A DNA stretch of 64,000 nucleotides, taken from contig OZ220707.1 of assembly GCA_965116685.1 (NCBI GenBank), positions 1,736,001 through 1,800,000 on the forward strand, in the 5' to 3' direction. The notes below the pieces were generated by a model. The model saw nothing but the letters and a program-made list of their open reading frames with translations, did not search any database and was not told the DNA's origin. The translations under genes and the position numbers were made by a program. The stretch is from Bin80 sp965116685. GTDB taxonomy: Bacteria; Bacteroidota; Rhodothermia; Rhodothermales; Bin80. Shown here one piece after another: positions 52,346-61,797 of the stretch (positions within the stretch are counted from its first letter, which is position 1; each line of letters starts with the position of its first letter).

Positions 52346-53440
52346 TCACGACTCTACTACTTGTGCAAGCAGCATTTCATAGAGGCTTTGGACCTGCATA
52401 GGGTGCTGATTTCGGAGGCGGAGTTCGTGGAGGGTTGCGGGATCGTCACATAACAGAGTTTTTGCTCCTCGACTCCTGGCATCCTCCAGTCGCGATTCGG
52501 TCAGTTGAAGGCCAATATCAGGGCGGGTAAACTGGATTGCTGTACTTCCAACTGGATGAGCCCGCTCACGGCGCCAGAATAACTCAAGCGGTGGATTCCC
52601 CAAAATAGCTTCGCAAAGCGTGCGCGCACTATCAAAGCGAGCGGGAAGCCGAACCGCATGCGTAGGATCCACATAGGCAGTGGAATTCTCCGTGGTCTCC
52701 GTCAATGACTTAATCCTGAGACGCCCTTCCTGGACTTGGTCTGCCAGAAAATCAACTAGGTCAATCAGAACAACCTCTTTGGGCCAAGACAGTCCTAATC
52801 GTTCCTCATACATCTGGCGAAAGGCAAAAAGATCCTGAGGCGAAAGCACCAATAACTTCTTCACACCGGTACCCTGCAGTTCATCCATGCACAGTCCGGC
52901 CTGCCTGCGGGCCGTATCGGGGTATCCAAGGGAACACGGAATAAATCCGCTGTCAAGCCCACAGCCTACAGGGACAGCATCCACTTGGCAGGCAGCAAGC
53001 AGGCTGAGGGCTGCTTGCATGGTGCCTGAAGCAAGATTGAACCCTGCATCTCCTACGAAAAGCCCCCATTCACCTTGTAACGTGGTCGGCTGGTAGCCCC
53101 CAAAGGTCGAGTGATTTTTGAGGATCTGATCATGGACCTGTGTGATTGCGGCAGGAGCGAGCCCCTCTGCCGCCACTTCCGCGCGGATTGCAGCAATCGC
53201 AGCGGGCAAGGGTTGATCGGTGACACAATGAGCCCGGCAATTTCCTCCATCGGGTTCCGCATAGAGGACATCCAGGGTGCTGGCGTTCCAGGCAAGGTTT
53301 CCACGGCGTTGCATGGAGGCAACCAAAGCAATGCCGTGAGGCGTGAAGGACTCGTTATGGGTTACATGCCCCACAGGAGCCACATGCCTGCACATCAGGC
53401 AGAAGCGGCAGTTCTCTATGGCGCTGATGGTAGTATTCAT
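52346..53440 (-). CDS. Fe-S protein related to glycolate oxidase iron-sulfur subunits, with reduced cysteine sets (364 aa)
   Basis: N-terminal CRFCLMCRHVAPVG has Cys11, Cys14 and Cys17 but Ala where a fourth Cys is expected in the CxxCxxCxxxCP motif. The second site retains only Cys68 and Cys72 in GGNCRAHCVTDQPLP. A C-terminal region with repeated CxxG-like spacing (GCGLDSGFIPC, LLCDDPATLHE) is like CCG domains. It follows the FAD oxidase gene by seven bases, so it is probably its electron-accepting partner, as GlcF is to GlcD. Whether a complete cluster can form is unclear; other ligands may substitute. Start MNTT at 53440. Confidence 0.7.
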   Translation of the reverse strand: MNTTISAIENCRFCLMCRHVAPVGHVTHNESFTPHGIALVASMQRRGNLAWNASTLDVLYAEPDGGNCRAHCVTDQPLPAAIAAIRAEVAAEGLAPAAITQVHDQILKNHSTFGGYQPTTLQGEWGLFVGDAGFNLASGTMQAALSLLAACQVDAVPVGCGLDSGFIPCSLGYPDTARRQAGLCMDELQGTGVKKLLVLSPQDLFAFRQMYEERLGLSWPKEVVLIDLVDFLADQVQEGRLRIKSLTETTENSTAYVDPTHAVRLPARFDSARTLCEAILGNPPLELFWRRERAHPVGSTAIQFTRPDIGLQLTESRLEDARSRGAKTLLCDDPATLHELRLRNQHPMQVQSLYEMLLAQVVES

Positions 53441-53447
53441 GGAGCCA

Positions 53448-54887
53448 CTAATACCCAAATCCGACTTTGCCGGGATTCATGATCCCGTTTGGATCCAGCG
53501 ATTTCTTGATCTTCTCCAATAGTGGCCACGCATCTCCATACTGACGGCGCATGAAGCGAGAAAGCTTCAGTCCGACGCCGTGATGCTCATTCACCATTCC
53601 ACCGTTTTCCAGTACTGCAGTCATCGCTGTATTCCAAACCTGATTATGCAGTTTTACAGCTTCACGGGCATCATCAGGTGGATTCTGGATAATGAACCGT
53701 GTGTAAACCATCACCCCCCAGTGAAACCAGTGAGAAAAATGACCGATGAAGTCGATATCCCATTCTTTGAATCCTTCTTCTACCGCTTTCTTTTCGGCAA
53801 AGTAAAGCTTTTCGATTTTATCATAGGTGGTCACGGTCTCCGTGGTCCCATACATCCAGGGCAGTTTGAGGCTTTGAGGTGGATAATAAAAATCGTATCG
53901 CTGATTCCACCAAGCCTCTCCTGGCTCACGTCCGAGATCTCTCGCTCCGAATTTGTTGATGATCTCCATCGCTTTCTGCTCCTGCAAAGCCGCGATCTCT
54001 TCATCACCATCAAACCCGATGACCATATAGGCACCTTCAAGCTCATACCCTAAGATTTTCTTCACCCGAGAGGCGGTTGAGCGAGGATCATACAAGCGAA
54101 TCACAAAGGGATCTAAACGCCGTGTCATGATCTGGCGGCCGGCTTCGAGTGCTTTCGTCAAGTCATCAAAGAGAACCGCACGAAGAAGGCGACAGCTGGG
54201 TAGATAGTCCAGTTGCATCGTTGCTTCGGTGATCACTCCAAACGTGCCCTCGGATCCCAGGAAAAGACGATAAAAGTCAGGCCCGGCCGCATGTTGCGGC
54301 ACAATCGGTGTACGTAAAATGTGACCGTCAGGTAAAACCACCTGCATACGCAGCACAAGGTCTTCTGCCTTCCCATACTTGTTGCTGATGGTCCCTGTCC
54401 CACGCGGAGCTAAATATCCTCCAAGTGTTGCACAATTTGCCGATGCGGGGTAGTGTGGGAGCATAAGCCCTTTCTCGTTCACTGCCCATTCCAATTGCTT
54501 ACCGTTGATCCCCGCCTCTGCAGTAACCGTGAGAGACTTTTCGTCAATCTCAATGATCCGGTTCATCCGTTTTGTATCAAGAATAATCCCTCCAAATACA
54601 GATAGGGCTCCTCCTTGAGACCCGGATCCACCTCCCCATGGAATAACTGGAATGCGGTAACTGTTGGCAACTTTGAGAATCTCTGAAACCTCCTCCGCAT
54701 TCCCTGGACGCACAATGTAGTCCGGCTTACGCGGGGTTTCCCCGCGATCAAGCCACATCTGAGGCAGCCAAAACCAGTCCGTGGAATACACAAGCCGATC
54801 AGACTCGTCGGTGGACACATGTGGCTCGCCCACGATTTCCGCGAGCTCACTTCGAATCATCTCGGGCTGCAGTCCTGTCCAATTCAT
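53448..54887 (-). CDS. FAD-linked oxidase of the GlcD/alkyl-DHAP synthase type (479 aa)
   Basis: The FAD-binding domain (PCMH) appears in PDYIVRPGNAEEVSEILKVANSYRIPVIPWGGGSGSQGGALS and in ASANCATLGGYLAPRGTGTISNKYGKAEDLVL, with FLGSEGTFGVITEATMQL. The C-terminal cap domain ends in NEHHGVGLKLSRF and IKKSLDPNGIMNPGKVGFGY, typical of 2-hydroxyacid oxidases. It oxidises a 2-hydroxy acid (glycolate or a sugar acid are likely) and passes electrons to the adjacent Fe-S protein. First gene of a four-gene minus-strand operon. Cytoplasmic, no leader. Confidence 0.9.
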   Translation of the reverse strand: MNWTGLQPEMIRSELAEIVGEPHVSTDESDRLVYSTDWFWLPQMWLDRGETPRKPDYIVRPGNAEEVSEILKVANSYRIPVIPWGGGSGSQGGALSVFGGIILDTKRMNRIIEIDEKSLTVTAEAGINGKQLEWAVNEKGLMLPHYPASANCATLGGYLAPRGTGTISNKYGKAEDLVLRMQVVLPDGHILRTPIVPQHAAGPDFYRLFLGSEGTFGVITEATMQLDYLPSCRLLRAVLFDDLTKALEAGRQIMTRRLDPFVIRLYDPRSTASRVKKILGYELEGAYMVIGFDGDEEIAALQEQKAMEIINKFGARDLGREPGEAWWNQRYDFYYPPQSLKLPWMYGTTETVTTYDKIEKLYFAEKKAVEEGFKEWDIDFIGHFSHWFHWGVMVYTRFIIQNPPDDAREAVKLHNQVWNTAMTAVLENGGMVNEHHGVGLKLSRFMRRQYGDAWPLLEKIKKSLDPNGIMNPGKVGFGY

Positions 54888-55227
54888 TTTCGTACCAAAG
54901 GAGGTTTATTGAGGCTTAATTGACGTTCGCCCTCTTATTCTTTACAAGTTCCAAAAGTATGCCGATTCTCATATTAGACGAGTACATCAAAGATCCTGGA
55001 ATACTGTTCCAGTAGCCAAGGGGATAGACTGAACTTGTAGTGAATTAAAGACTGCTCTAACATGAACCTTCTGAGCACCAGTTGAATCGCACACTCTTGG
55101 AATTTGTTTTTGTTGTTGCATTGAATCACGAGGTTCCAGGAATCATGTTTTCTCGCAAAATCATGCAATGAGCAAGTAATGGATTTCGTATACTGAGGAT
55201 CTATAACATCTCGTCACTAAGATACAA
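54888..55227. other. intergenic region between divergent genes
   Basis: About 340 bases with no recognised gene or RNA. A 64-codon minus-strand frame (54974-55168) has an odd residue make-up and no start context. A purine-rich GGAGG lies about 15 bases before the FAD oxidase start. Confidence 0.35.
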
Positions 55228-56115
55228 ATGATTGTCACGTTACAACTACTTTGGGGCTTGGCATTAACCATCGGAATCCCTAGCCAGTCATCGGTGCTCA
55301 TTGTGTCTGGGCAGAACAATCATGATTGGGAGCGCACTGTGGCGCATCTGGAGCGCACGCTCCTGGACGCAAATATATTTTCTGTTCATGTAACCTTGAC
55401 TCCAGGCAAAGAAGCTGATCAAGGTGCCTGGGAGGATTGGGATCCTGCATTTGATTCCTATGATGTAGTCCTGTTAGCGTACAACGGAGAGTTGTGGCCT
55501 GAGCGTGTACGCAAGAGCTTCGAGGAATATGTTTCGGGAGGAGGGAGTGTTTTAGTTCAGCATGCAGCAAATAATCCCTTTCCAGAATGGGAGGCCTATG
55601 AAACAATGGTTGGGCTTTTATGGAGAGGTAAAGACATGGGCTATGGAGCCTATTGGGATGAGAAGCAGGGGTTGACCCGCATGGCTCCTGGAGAAGATCG
55701 AGGTGCTGGACACGGGCGATTACACGACTGGACTATCACGACCCGAGACCCCGAACATCCAATCATGGCAGGACTACCAGAAATGTGGCTGCACCCCCAT
55801 GATGAACTCTATCATGGTCAGCGCGGCCCGGCGGAAGGGATGAATGTGCTTGCAACTGCATGGAGTGACACAGAATCTGGGGGGACTGAAAGGCACGAGC
55901 TCATGGTCTGGTGGACCAAATTCGGCGAGGGTAAAGTCTTGACACTCCTGCCTGGTCATCTATGGGGTGGGCAGGAGGATGATCGTGCGCTTCGGTGCGT
56001 GGGATTTCGGACACTGCTTCAACGGAGTACAGAATGGTTGACGACAGGTGCAGTCACGCTACCGATACCCGAGAATTTCCCAACGGCAGAGCAAATCGAA
56101 GTAGTCAGCGAATAA
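55228..56115 (+). CDS. ThuA-like protein, secreted (295 aa)
   Basis: A short hydrophobic leader (LLWGLALTIGIPSQS) is followed by a complete ThuA-like domain: VLIVSGQNNHDWERTVAHLERTL, YDVVLLAYNGELWPERV, EYVSGGGSVLVQHAANNPFPEW, HDWTITTRDPEHPIMAGLPE and MVWWTKFGEGKVLTLLPGHLWGG. ThuA domains are glutamine amidotransferase-like in fold but do not show the catalytic Cys in all members; none is obvious here in the nucleophile elbow. The role is usually oxidised disaccharide handling. Length is normal. Not closely linked to the other ThuA fusion at 15656. Confidence 0.85.
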   Translation: MIVTLQLLWGLALTIGIPSQSSVLIVSGQNNHDWERTVAHLERTLLDANIFSVHVTLTPGKEADQGAWEDWDPAFDSYDVVLLAYNGELWPERVRKSFEEYVSGGGSVLVQHAANNPFPEWEAYETMVGLLWRGKDMGYGAYWDEKQGLTRMAPGEDRGAGHGRLHDWTITTRDPEHPIMAGLPEMWLHPHDELYHGQRGPAEGMNVLATAWSDTESGGTERHELMVWWTKFGEGKVLTLLPGHLWGGQEDDRALRCVGFRTLLQRSTEWLTTGAVTLPIPENFPTAEQIEVVSE

Positions 56116-56890
56116 CTCCGAGCTGGTTTGGGCTTCAGCTTGCAAAGGGTTCCCGTTTCCATTGAAATTACTGGGAGGATTTTCAACTACTTGCCTATTG
56201 GGGAGAGGACCGGGTGGCGACTATCCTGAATTTCCAACTGGCATTTCAGAAGATCAAGATATGTCAATGGGTGAGTATTTGGGGGATCATGATGCGCAGC
56301 TTCCGCTTGTCTGGCCAAGGGATCTCGTACTCTGCAATACGACCTGTCCGATGCCTCAGTCTCCATTATACATTCCCTACTAAAAACCCAAGGACGCAAA
56401 TAGCATCCTTGTGATTGGATCAGCCGGACCCCGATATAACCCCTTTCTGGGCAGCAGTCCGACGGGTTGAATTCGGCCTAATGTACGGTTCGACAATTAA
56501 TTATGCAACAATGTTGCAGGAACCCTTACTACACACTCAATATTTGGAATTGAAATAGTTGTGGAGTCAAAATTAACTCGTTTTCTCTTCCCTGGCTCTC
56601 ACGCCCCAACACAAGGATCTGCGGTGTTGCGTTAATCCTCGGAATTTTCCTGCAGCAGAGACCTGCTTCCGTTCCACGCCATTTTCACCCCGCCATCATT
56701 TCATCAAATTGCGATTGTTTTTTAGCGAGCCCGTTGATAAACGTGTAGTAAGATTCAAAATGGCATAGTGCCAACGAAAGCGACCCTTTAGGTGGAAAAA
56801 TGGGGAAAATGAGTGCCGAAATCAGTAACTTGTTCAATGGAGTGGCAAAGACGGGTAGTTAATTAATAAGATGTGACATCACTTGATTCG
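56116..56890. other. intergenic region, no clear gene
   Basis: About 775 bases after the ThuA-like gene. Frames in it are short and lack start context; the 73-codon plus-strand frame at 56162-56383 has no recognised domain. AT content rises near the methyltransferase start. No tRNA or repeat was recognised. Confidence 0.4.
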
Positions 56891-58018
56891 ATGAACAGTC
56901 AAAAATCAGATTGTATGCTGAATCAATCGAAGAATCGAACGGGCGCAAAAGAGATAGGGGCTTTAATTCAATGTGTTGATCTTTTTTGTGGAGTGGGTGG
57001 GCTGACGCATGGGTTGGAATCATCTGGGATCAATGTTAGACTTGGTGTGGATTCGGATCCTGACTGTGAGTATCCATATACCAGAAATAACAAGTCCTCT
57101 TTCTTGCTTAAATCAGTCGCGGATATAGCCGTGTCAGATGTCGGGGAAGCTTTCTGCGGTGCACCTTTTAAGTTGCTCACAGGGTGTGCGCCATGTCAGC
57201 CGTTTTCGACCTACACTCAGGCCAAACCGGGACAAAACGACTACAGATGGGGACTCCTGACTCATTTTACCCGTCTCGTGCAGGAAGTGCGCCCCCAGCT
57301 CATCACCATGGAAAACGTTCCCCCACTGGAACGGGAACCTGTGTTCTCGGCTTTTCATGCAACACTGGAGCGGGAGGGATTTGAGGTTGCTTACAAGGTG
57401 GTTAACTGTGCCGACTACGGGATACCCCAAAGACGAAAAAGACTCGTATTGCTTGCTTCACGCCTAGGCTCAATCAACATCCTTGAACCTACTATACCAG
57501 AAAAGTATCACATAACTGTTAGAGAAGCGATTGGTAACCTTGTTCCAATAGAAGCAGGAGAACGTTGCCAATCCGATCCAATGCACCAGGCCTGCCGCCT
57601 GTCCCCTCTTAATTTGCAACGCATTCGATCCTCTTTACCCGGCGGAACCTGGCGTGACTGGGATGAGACTCTAATCGCCAAATGCCACCAGCGGGCATCA
57701 GGTCACTCATATCGATGTGTGTACGGCAGGATGGTGTGGGACGCGCCTGCACCTACCATAACAACACAGTTCTATGGCTTCGGTAACGGGCGATTTGGGC
57801 ACCCTGAGCAGGATCGGGCGATTTCAATGAGAGAGGGGGCGATTCTGCAGAGTTTTCCAGAGACCTATGAATTCGTACCGAGAGACACTCCGATTTGCAA
57901 AAGAAGGATTGCGCGGATGATCGGGAACGCCGTTCCTGTCAGGCTGGGAGCTATCATTGGTAGGAGCATCATCTGCCATGTTAAGCAATGGCTTGATTCA
58001 AGGGACGCGAGGACATGA
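56891..58018 (+). CDS. DNA (cytosine-5-)-methyltransferase (375 aa)
   Basis: Ordered C5-methylase motifs are present: motif I DLFCGVGGLTHGLESSG (from about residue 30), motif IV with the catalytic Cys102 in PCQPFS, motif VI ENV (141-143), motif VIII QRRKR (180-184) and motif X GNAVPVRLGAIIG. The target recognition part (about 215-285; SPLNLQRIRSSLPGGTWRDW) cannot be decoded. Start ATG 56891; a GTG six codons upstream is possible. Followed by the split GHKL-ATPase gene, which suggests that methylation protects host DNA from that system. Confidence 0.95.
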   Translation: MNSQKSDCMLNQSKNRTGAKEIGALIQCVDLFCGVGGLTHGLESSGINVRLGVDSDPDCEYPYTRNNKSSFLLKSVADIAVSDVGEAFCGAPFKLLTGCAPCQPFSTYTQAKPGQNDYRWGLLTHFTRLVQEVRPQLITMENVPPLEREPVFSAFHATLEREGFEVAYKVVNCADYGIPQRRKRLVLLASRLGSINILEPTIPEKYHITVREAIGNLVPIEAGERCQSDPMHQACRLSPLNLQRIRSSLPGGTWRDWDETLIAKCHQRASGHSYRCVYGRMVWDAPAPTITTQFYGFGNGRFGHPEQDRAISMREGAILQSFPETYEFVPRDTPICKRRIARMIGNAVPVRLGAIIGRSIICHVKQWLDSRDART

Positions 58019-58150
58019 TTTCCCTTTACACCTCCGGGGTACTGTTATCACTGTTCAGTTTCCCACAAACTTGGCCACAGGATCGGACAGTCGCGGCGCA
58101 GCATTCCATTAGTCTGGCCTAGTCGAATACCAAGCGTAAATATCAGTTAC

Positions 58151-59125
58151 ATGACACCAGAAAAAGAACCAGGCGATCAGCCAACCTACCAGATGACGGT
58201 GGATCTGAATGTGCTTGATCATCTAGGGATCAATCTGTACAGCAATATCGCTGCTGTTTTGACCGAGGTGGTGGCAAACGCCTGGGATGCGGACGCTGAA
58301 GAGGTGACTATCCTTATTGATGGAGAAGACAAGCAAATCTCAATTGCTGACGATGGGGTAGGTATGACGGTGGAAGAACTAAACAAGAAGTATCTCCACG
58401 TTGGGTACCGTCGCCGTGACCAGGACGAGGAGTATGGGAAGGTGACGGCGAAAGGACGGAAAGTTATGGGGAGGAAAGGGCTGGGAAAACTCTCATTGTT
58501 CTCAATTGCGGAAATCATTGAGGTGCAGTCTGCGAAAGAAGGGCAGTCCCATGGCTTCCGAATGAGTACTGAGGAAATCCGTGACGCTATAGAAAAAAAA
58601 GAGTCATTCTATCGTCCTCACCCATTGAATGACGCTGAAGTCACAGTCAAGAAAGGTACTCAGATTACGCTGAAAGACGTCAAGCGGAAGAGGATGAGTG
58701 TGGGAGCCACGGCGTTGCGCAAGAGGCTCGCGAGGAGATTTTCCATTATCGGAGAGGCTCACGATTTTAAGATTAGGATCAACAAAGAGACAATTACGCA
58801 TGCTGACCGTGAGGATCTGACGATCGTACAGTTCCTGTGGGAATTTGGGGAGGAAAAAGTTGACACTCAGTCCGCCAAAAAATTAGAGAAGCGGCAAACC
58901 CTCCCCAATAGGCTTGCAGACTGGGAAGATGACTTGATTGTTCGTGGTTGGATTGGTACGGCCGAGAAACCCAAGCAGCTGGACCACGCGGTTGCTGGCA
59001 ATCTTAACGGCGTTGTGGTCTTTTCTCGGGGGCGGCTCTTTCACGAGAATATCCTTGATAAAGTCAACGATGGACACCTTTACACGAAATATCTAACCGG
59101 GCAAATTGAGGCGGACTTTCTTGAT
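58151..59125 (+). pseudogene. GHKL ATPase (MORC/MutL-like) 5' part, cut by an ISL3 element
   Basis: The frame has the GHKL ATP-binding signatures: N-box LTEVVANAWDADAEEV (Glu39, Asn43), G1 box IADDGVGM (about 65-72) and G2 box MGRKGLGKLSLFSIA (106-120). It reads on into IS sequence and stops at 59152. Removing the ISL3 element and one 7-bp target copy joins it in frame to 60521-61522, giving a 658-aa protein. The layout fits prokaryotic MORC-like ATPases found in restriction-modification systems. Confidence 0.88.
59119..59125. repeat. 7-bp target duplication, left copy (ISL3 element)
   Basis: TCTTGAT at 59119-59125 recurs at 60514-60520 on the other side of the element. ISL3 elements usually make an 8-bp duplication; an eighth base would match 7 of 8. 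Confidence 0.8.
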
Positions 59126-60513
59126 GGGCTCTTCGCTTTTATGAGTGGGTAGTTTGTTTTTGGAAGCCTTCCGGGTACAGGTCCAGTCCTCCGAGATAGA
59201 AGTAAATTGCATTGGCAAACCGCTTTTGGTTACGGAAGCCGTGCGCACGAATTTTGACGGATTTGATGCGACTGTTGATGCTCTCGGCGGGGCCATTACT
59301 GACCTTTAAGACCACTGCATTGATCATCCCCCACAAATGATTCTTGATGGTTTTCGCCGCTTTTTTCATCGGTTCCAGTTGGCAACGCATGGCCCAGGAC
59401 AACCATCGTTTCCATCCTTTGAGTGCCCACGTGGGATGGACATAATGCCATAACTTCTGGGACAATTCCTTGATGGCCCACGCACGAGCTGTTTTCAGCG
59501 AACTGGTCTTTAACTGGTTGAATCGTTTCTTTTGCCGCGTCGACATATTCTTCGGATTGGTCAGCCAATCATACTTGGTTCCAGTGAGATCGTAGATGTC
59601 TTCTTTCCGCAATTCCCGGTTCTCCTGCCGACGGACTTTATCCACGGCATCTCCAATGTATTTGGCCACATGAAAACGATCAAATGCAATCTTTTTATCC
59701 GCGCCGGGAACCCACAATTTCGTGGCACTGATATACGCGGGCCACATATCCATACTGACGCTTTCAATGGCGTCCAACTGCTCCGCAGAACGTCCACCAT
59801 AATACCCGTTCAAACTGGCCATTGTCCGACCCTCCCCGACATACAGCACGGTGGCCGTGTCTGGATTGGACACCACAGTAATGTAATTGTGCCCTTTCTT
59901 ATAAGAGGTCTCATCGACACAGATATGGGCGATGGGTTCCTCTTCTCTGCGTCCACGTCCTCGCAGTACCGCACGCTCCATAATGTTGGCAATCATCGTC
60001 CAACTGACTCCCATCCTGGAGGCCACCGTTGAAATACTCGTGGTATCCAGCAACCAGTCAATGACCTTGCTTTCAAACGCCGTCGTAAAACGCACGCGCT
60101 CATCCGCCCAGGGCACCGAAACCGTCTTGATTCCATGCTCCGAACACTCCACAGGAACTTTCGCAACTACACTCGTCTGATACTCGCAGATATCCGTATG
60201 ACGCCATTTCCGAAGACGATGGTCGTAGCCAGGACAAACTTTGTTACATTCAGGACAGCGAAGTACCGAACCCTCCGAACAGATCACATGGATCTCAGCC
60301 AGCTGCGTTGCATCATCTTGCTTGATCTCCGAGACTTCCCAAGGAGACTGAATCCCTAACAATCGATTGATATCTTGAATACGTACACTCATCGTGAATG
60401 AAATATTTGATTTGAACCCCAAAATAAACAAAGAAATCCGTTCTGAATCTATTCAATTGCATCGTGGTTCATCTCAGTTCTGACTCCGAACCCACTTGAA
60501 AAACGGAAGCCCC
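59126..60513 (-). mobile_element. ISL3-family insertion sequence (about 1388 bp)
   Basis: Imperfect inverted ends start GGGCTCTTCGC (left) and GGGGCTTCCG (right end read inward) and share a downstream AGTGGGT block. Flanked by TCTTGAT. One transposase gene lies on the minus strand. It interrupts the GHKL ATPase gene. The exact end may shift by one base. Confidence 0.85.
59139..60392 (-). CDS. ISL3-family transposase (417 aa)
   Basis: The N-terminal zinc-ribbon part (LRCPECNKVCPGYDHRLRKWRHTD) and the DDE-type core with ICVDETSYKKGHNYITVV, SMDMWPAYI, AFDRFHVAKY and NGPAESINSRIKSVK, FRNQKRFANAIYFYLGGL are typical of the ISL3 family. The start at 60392 (MSVRIQDINRLLG) fits homologues; the frame is open 13 codons further up. 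Intact, so the element may be mobile. Confidence 0.93.
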   Translation of the reverse strand: MSVRIQDINRLLGIQSPWEVSEIKQDDATQLAEIHVICSEGSVLRCPECNKVCPGYDHRLRKWRHTDICEYQTSVVAKVPVECSEHGIKTVSVPWADERVRFTTAFESKVIDWLLDTTSISTVASRMGVSWTMIANIMERAVLRGRGRREEEPIAHICVDETSYKKGHNYITVVSNPDTATVLYVGEGRTMASLNGYYGGRSAEQLDAIESVSMDMWPAYISATKLWVPGADKKIAFDRFHVAKYIGDAVDKVRRQENRELRKEDIYDLTGTKYDWLTNPKNMSTRQKKRFNQLKTSSLKTARAWAIKELSQKLWHYVHPTWALKGWKRWLSWAMRCQLEPMKKAAKTIKNHLWGMINAVVLKVSNGPAESINSRIKSVKIRAHGFRNQKRFANAIYFYLGGLDLYPEGFQKQTTHS

Positions 60514-60520
60514 TCTTGAT
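60514..60520. repeat. 7-bp target duplication, right copy (ISL3 element)
   Basis: Second TCTTGAT copy, at the right end of the ISL3 element. Confidence 0.8.
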
Positions 60521-61522
60521 GAGGGCACAGATGACATTGCAACCAGCGATCGTCAGCGTATTCAGGAAGACGACGACCGCTATATTAAATTGGTGGACTT
60601 TCTCAAGCAGAGTCTCAAACAAGTTGAAAAACAATGGACTCAATTGCGCGGAGAGCTCAACCTAAAAAAAGTGAGCGATGCACTCCCGGCTCTGGAAGAA
60701 TGGTTCCAGTCCCTACAGGAAGGGCATAGGGAGCAGGCAAGGAAACTATTAACTCGGTTGAGTACGCTCCCGCTAGACAAAGAGAACGATAGGAAGCTTC
60801 TGTACAAACATGGCATCCTCGCGTTTGAGCGGATGAAACTGATCGGATATACAGAGAGGTTGACGGAGAACATCTCTGATGTTAGCACCCTTCTGGAAAT
60901 TCTGGCGGGGAGGGATGCACTGGAAGCCTCGTATTATCGGGATATCCTGCGCTCACGCCTTGATGTTGTGAAAATTTTCCAGGACAAAGTTGATACGAAC
61001 GTCATCGAAAAAGAACTCCAGAAATACCTGTTTAATAATCTTTGGCTTCTTGACCCGGCTTGGGAGAGTAAGCCTGGTAGTTCCGTGATGGAATCACGAT
61101 TGGTGGAAGCAGGTATTTTCACTGATGATATGACCGAAAAACATAAGCTCGCGCGTGTTGACATAGCCTACCAGACAAATGCCGGGAAACATATTATTGT
61201 TGAATTAAAAAGAGTAGGCCGGAAGTTAAAGCTCCTAGATCTTGTGGAGCAAGGACAAACCTATGTTGATAAGCTGAAAAAAATTCTGCAGAAGCAAGAC
61301 GAGAACTCGCCAAACATTGAGGTCGTCTTTGTTCTTGGGAAGCCGGTAGACGAGGAGAGTAATGACCCGAACCGTTTGAAGGCTTCAATGGACTCAATTT
61401 CACCGGGGAGCCGTATTGTTCATTACGATTCCCTTATACAAGGGGCACTGAATGCTCATTCGGAATACCTAATAAAAACTGCAGAGCTGGATAAAATCCA
61501 AAAAATTGTAGATCAATTATAA
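60521..61522 (+). pseudogene. GHKL ATPase 3' part, with a PD-(D/E)XK nuclease-like C-terminus
   Basis: After the IS the frame resumes as EGTDDIATSDRQRIQEDDDRYIKLVDFLKQSLKQ..., in register with the 5' part. The C-terminal region contains ARVDIAYQTNAGKHIIVELKRVGRK, where Asp539, Glu553 and Lys555 (rebuilt numbering) fit the D...ExK pattern of PD-(D/E)XK nucleases. The region between (about 345-500) is helical (LQEGHREQARKLLTRL). It has no start codon of its own. The insertion separates the ATPase from the nuclease-like domain and so disables the enzyme. Confidence 0.85.
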
Positions 61523-61797
61523 ACCAAAGTGTGCAGTTTCCCCCCGGTCCATCAATTCTGCAAAAGGGAATGGTCATGTCCAAGAGATATACCAGAACCC
61601 CACTCCCACGGATCAATTCTGGAGCGATTTCTGCTTCTGATCGCACCCAGGCACATCGCATGATTCCGAGCCAAGTTTATCCAAGTACTTGATCCCTTCT
61701 GACGTAACCCAACCAATTCCAACAATTTGACATGAAAACATATAATTAGGATAAATAAAAATTAGATTTTGATTTGTCCTAGATTGGGGCATTGAGC
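61523..61797. other. intergenic region
   Basis: About 275 bases with no recognised gene. A minus-strand frame (61613-61819) ends in CQIVGIGWVTSEGIKYLDKLG, which resembles the end of a winged-helix protein, but it has no start context and could be chance. The bases before 61798 are AT-rich and may contain a promoter. Confidence 0.35.
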
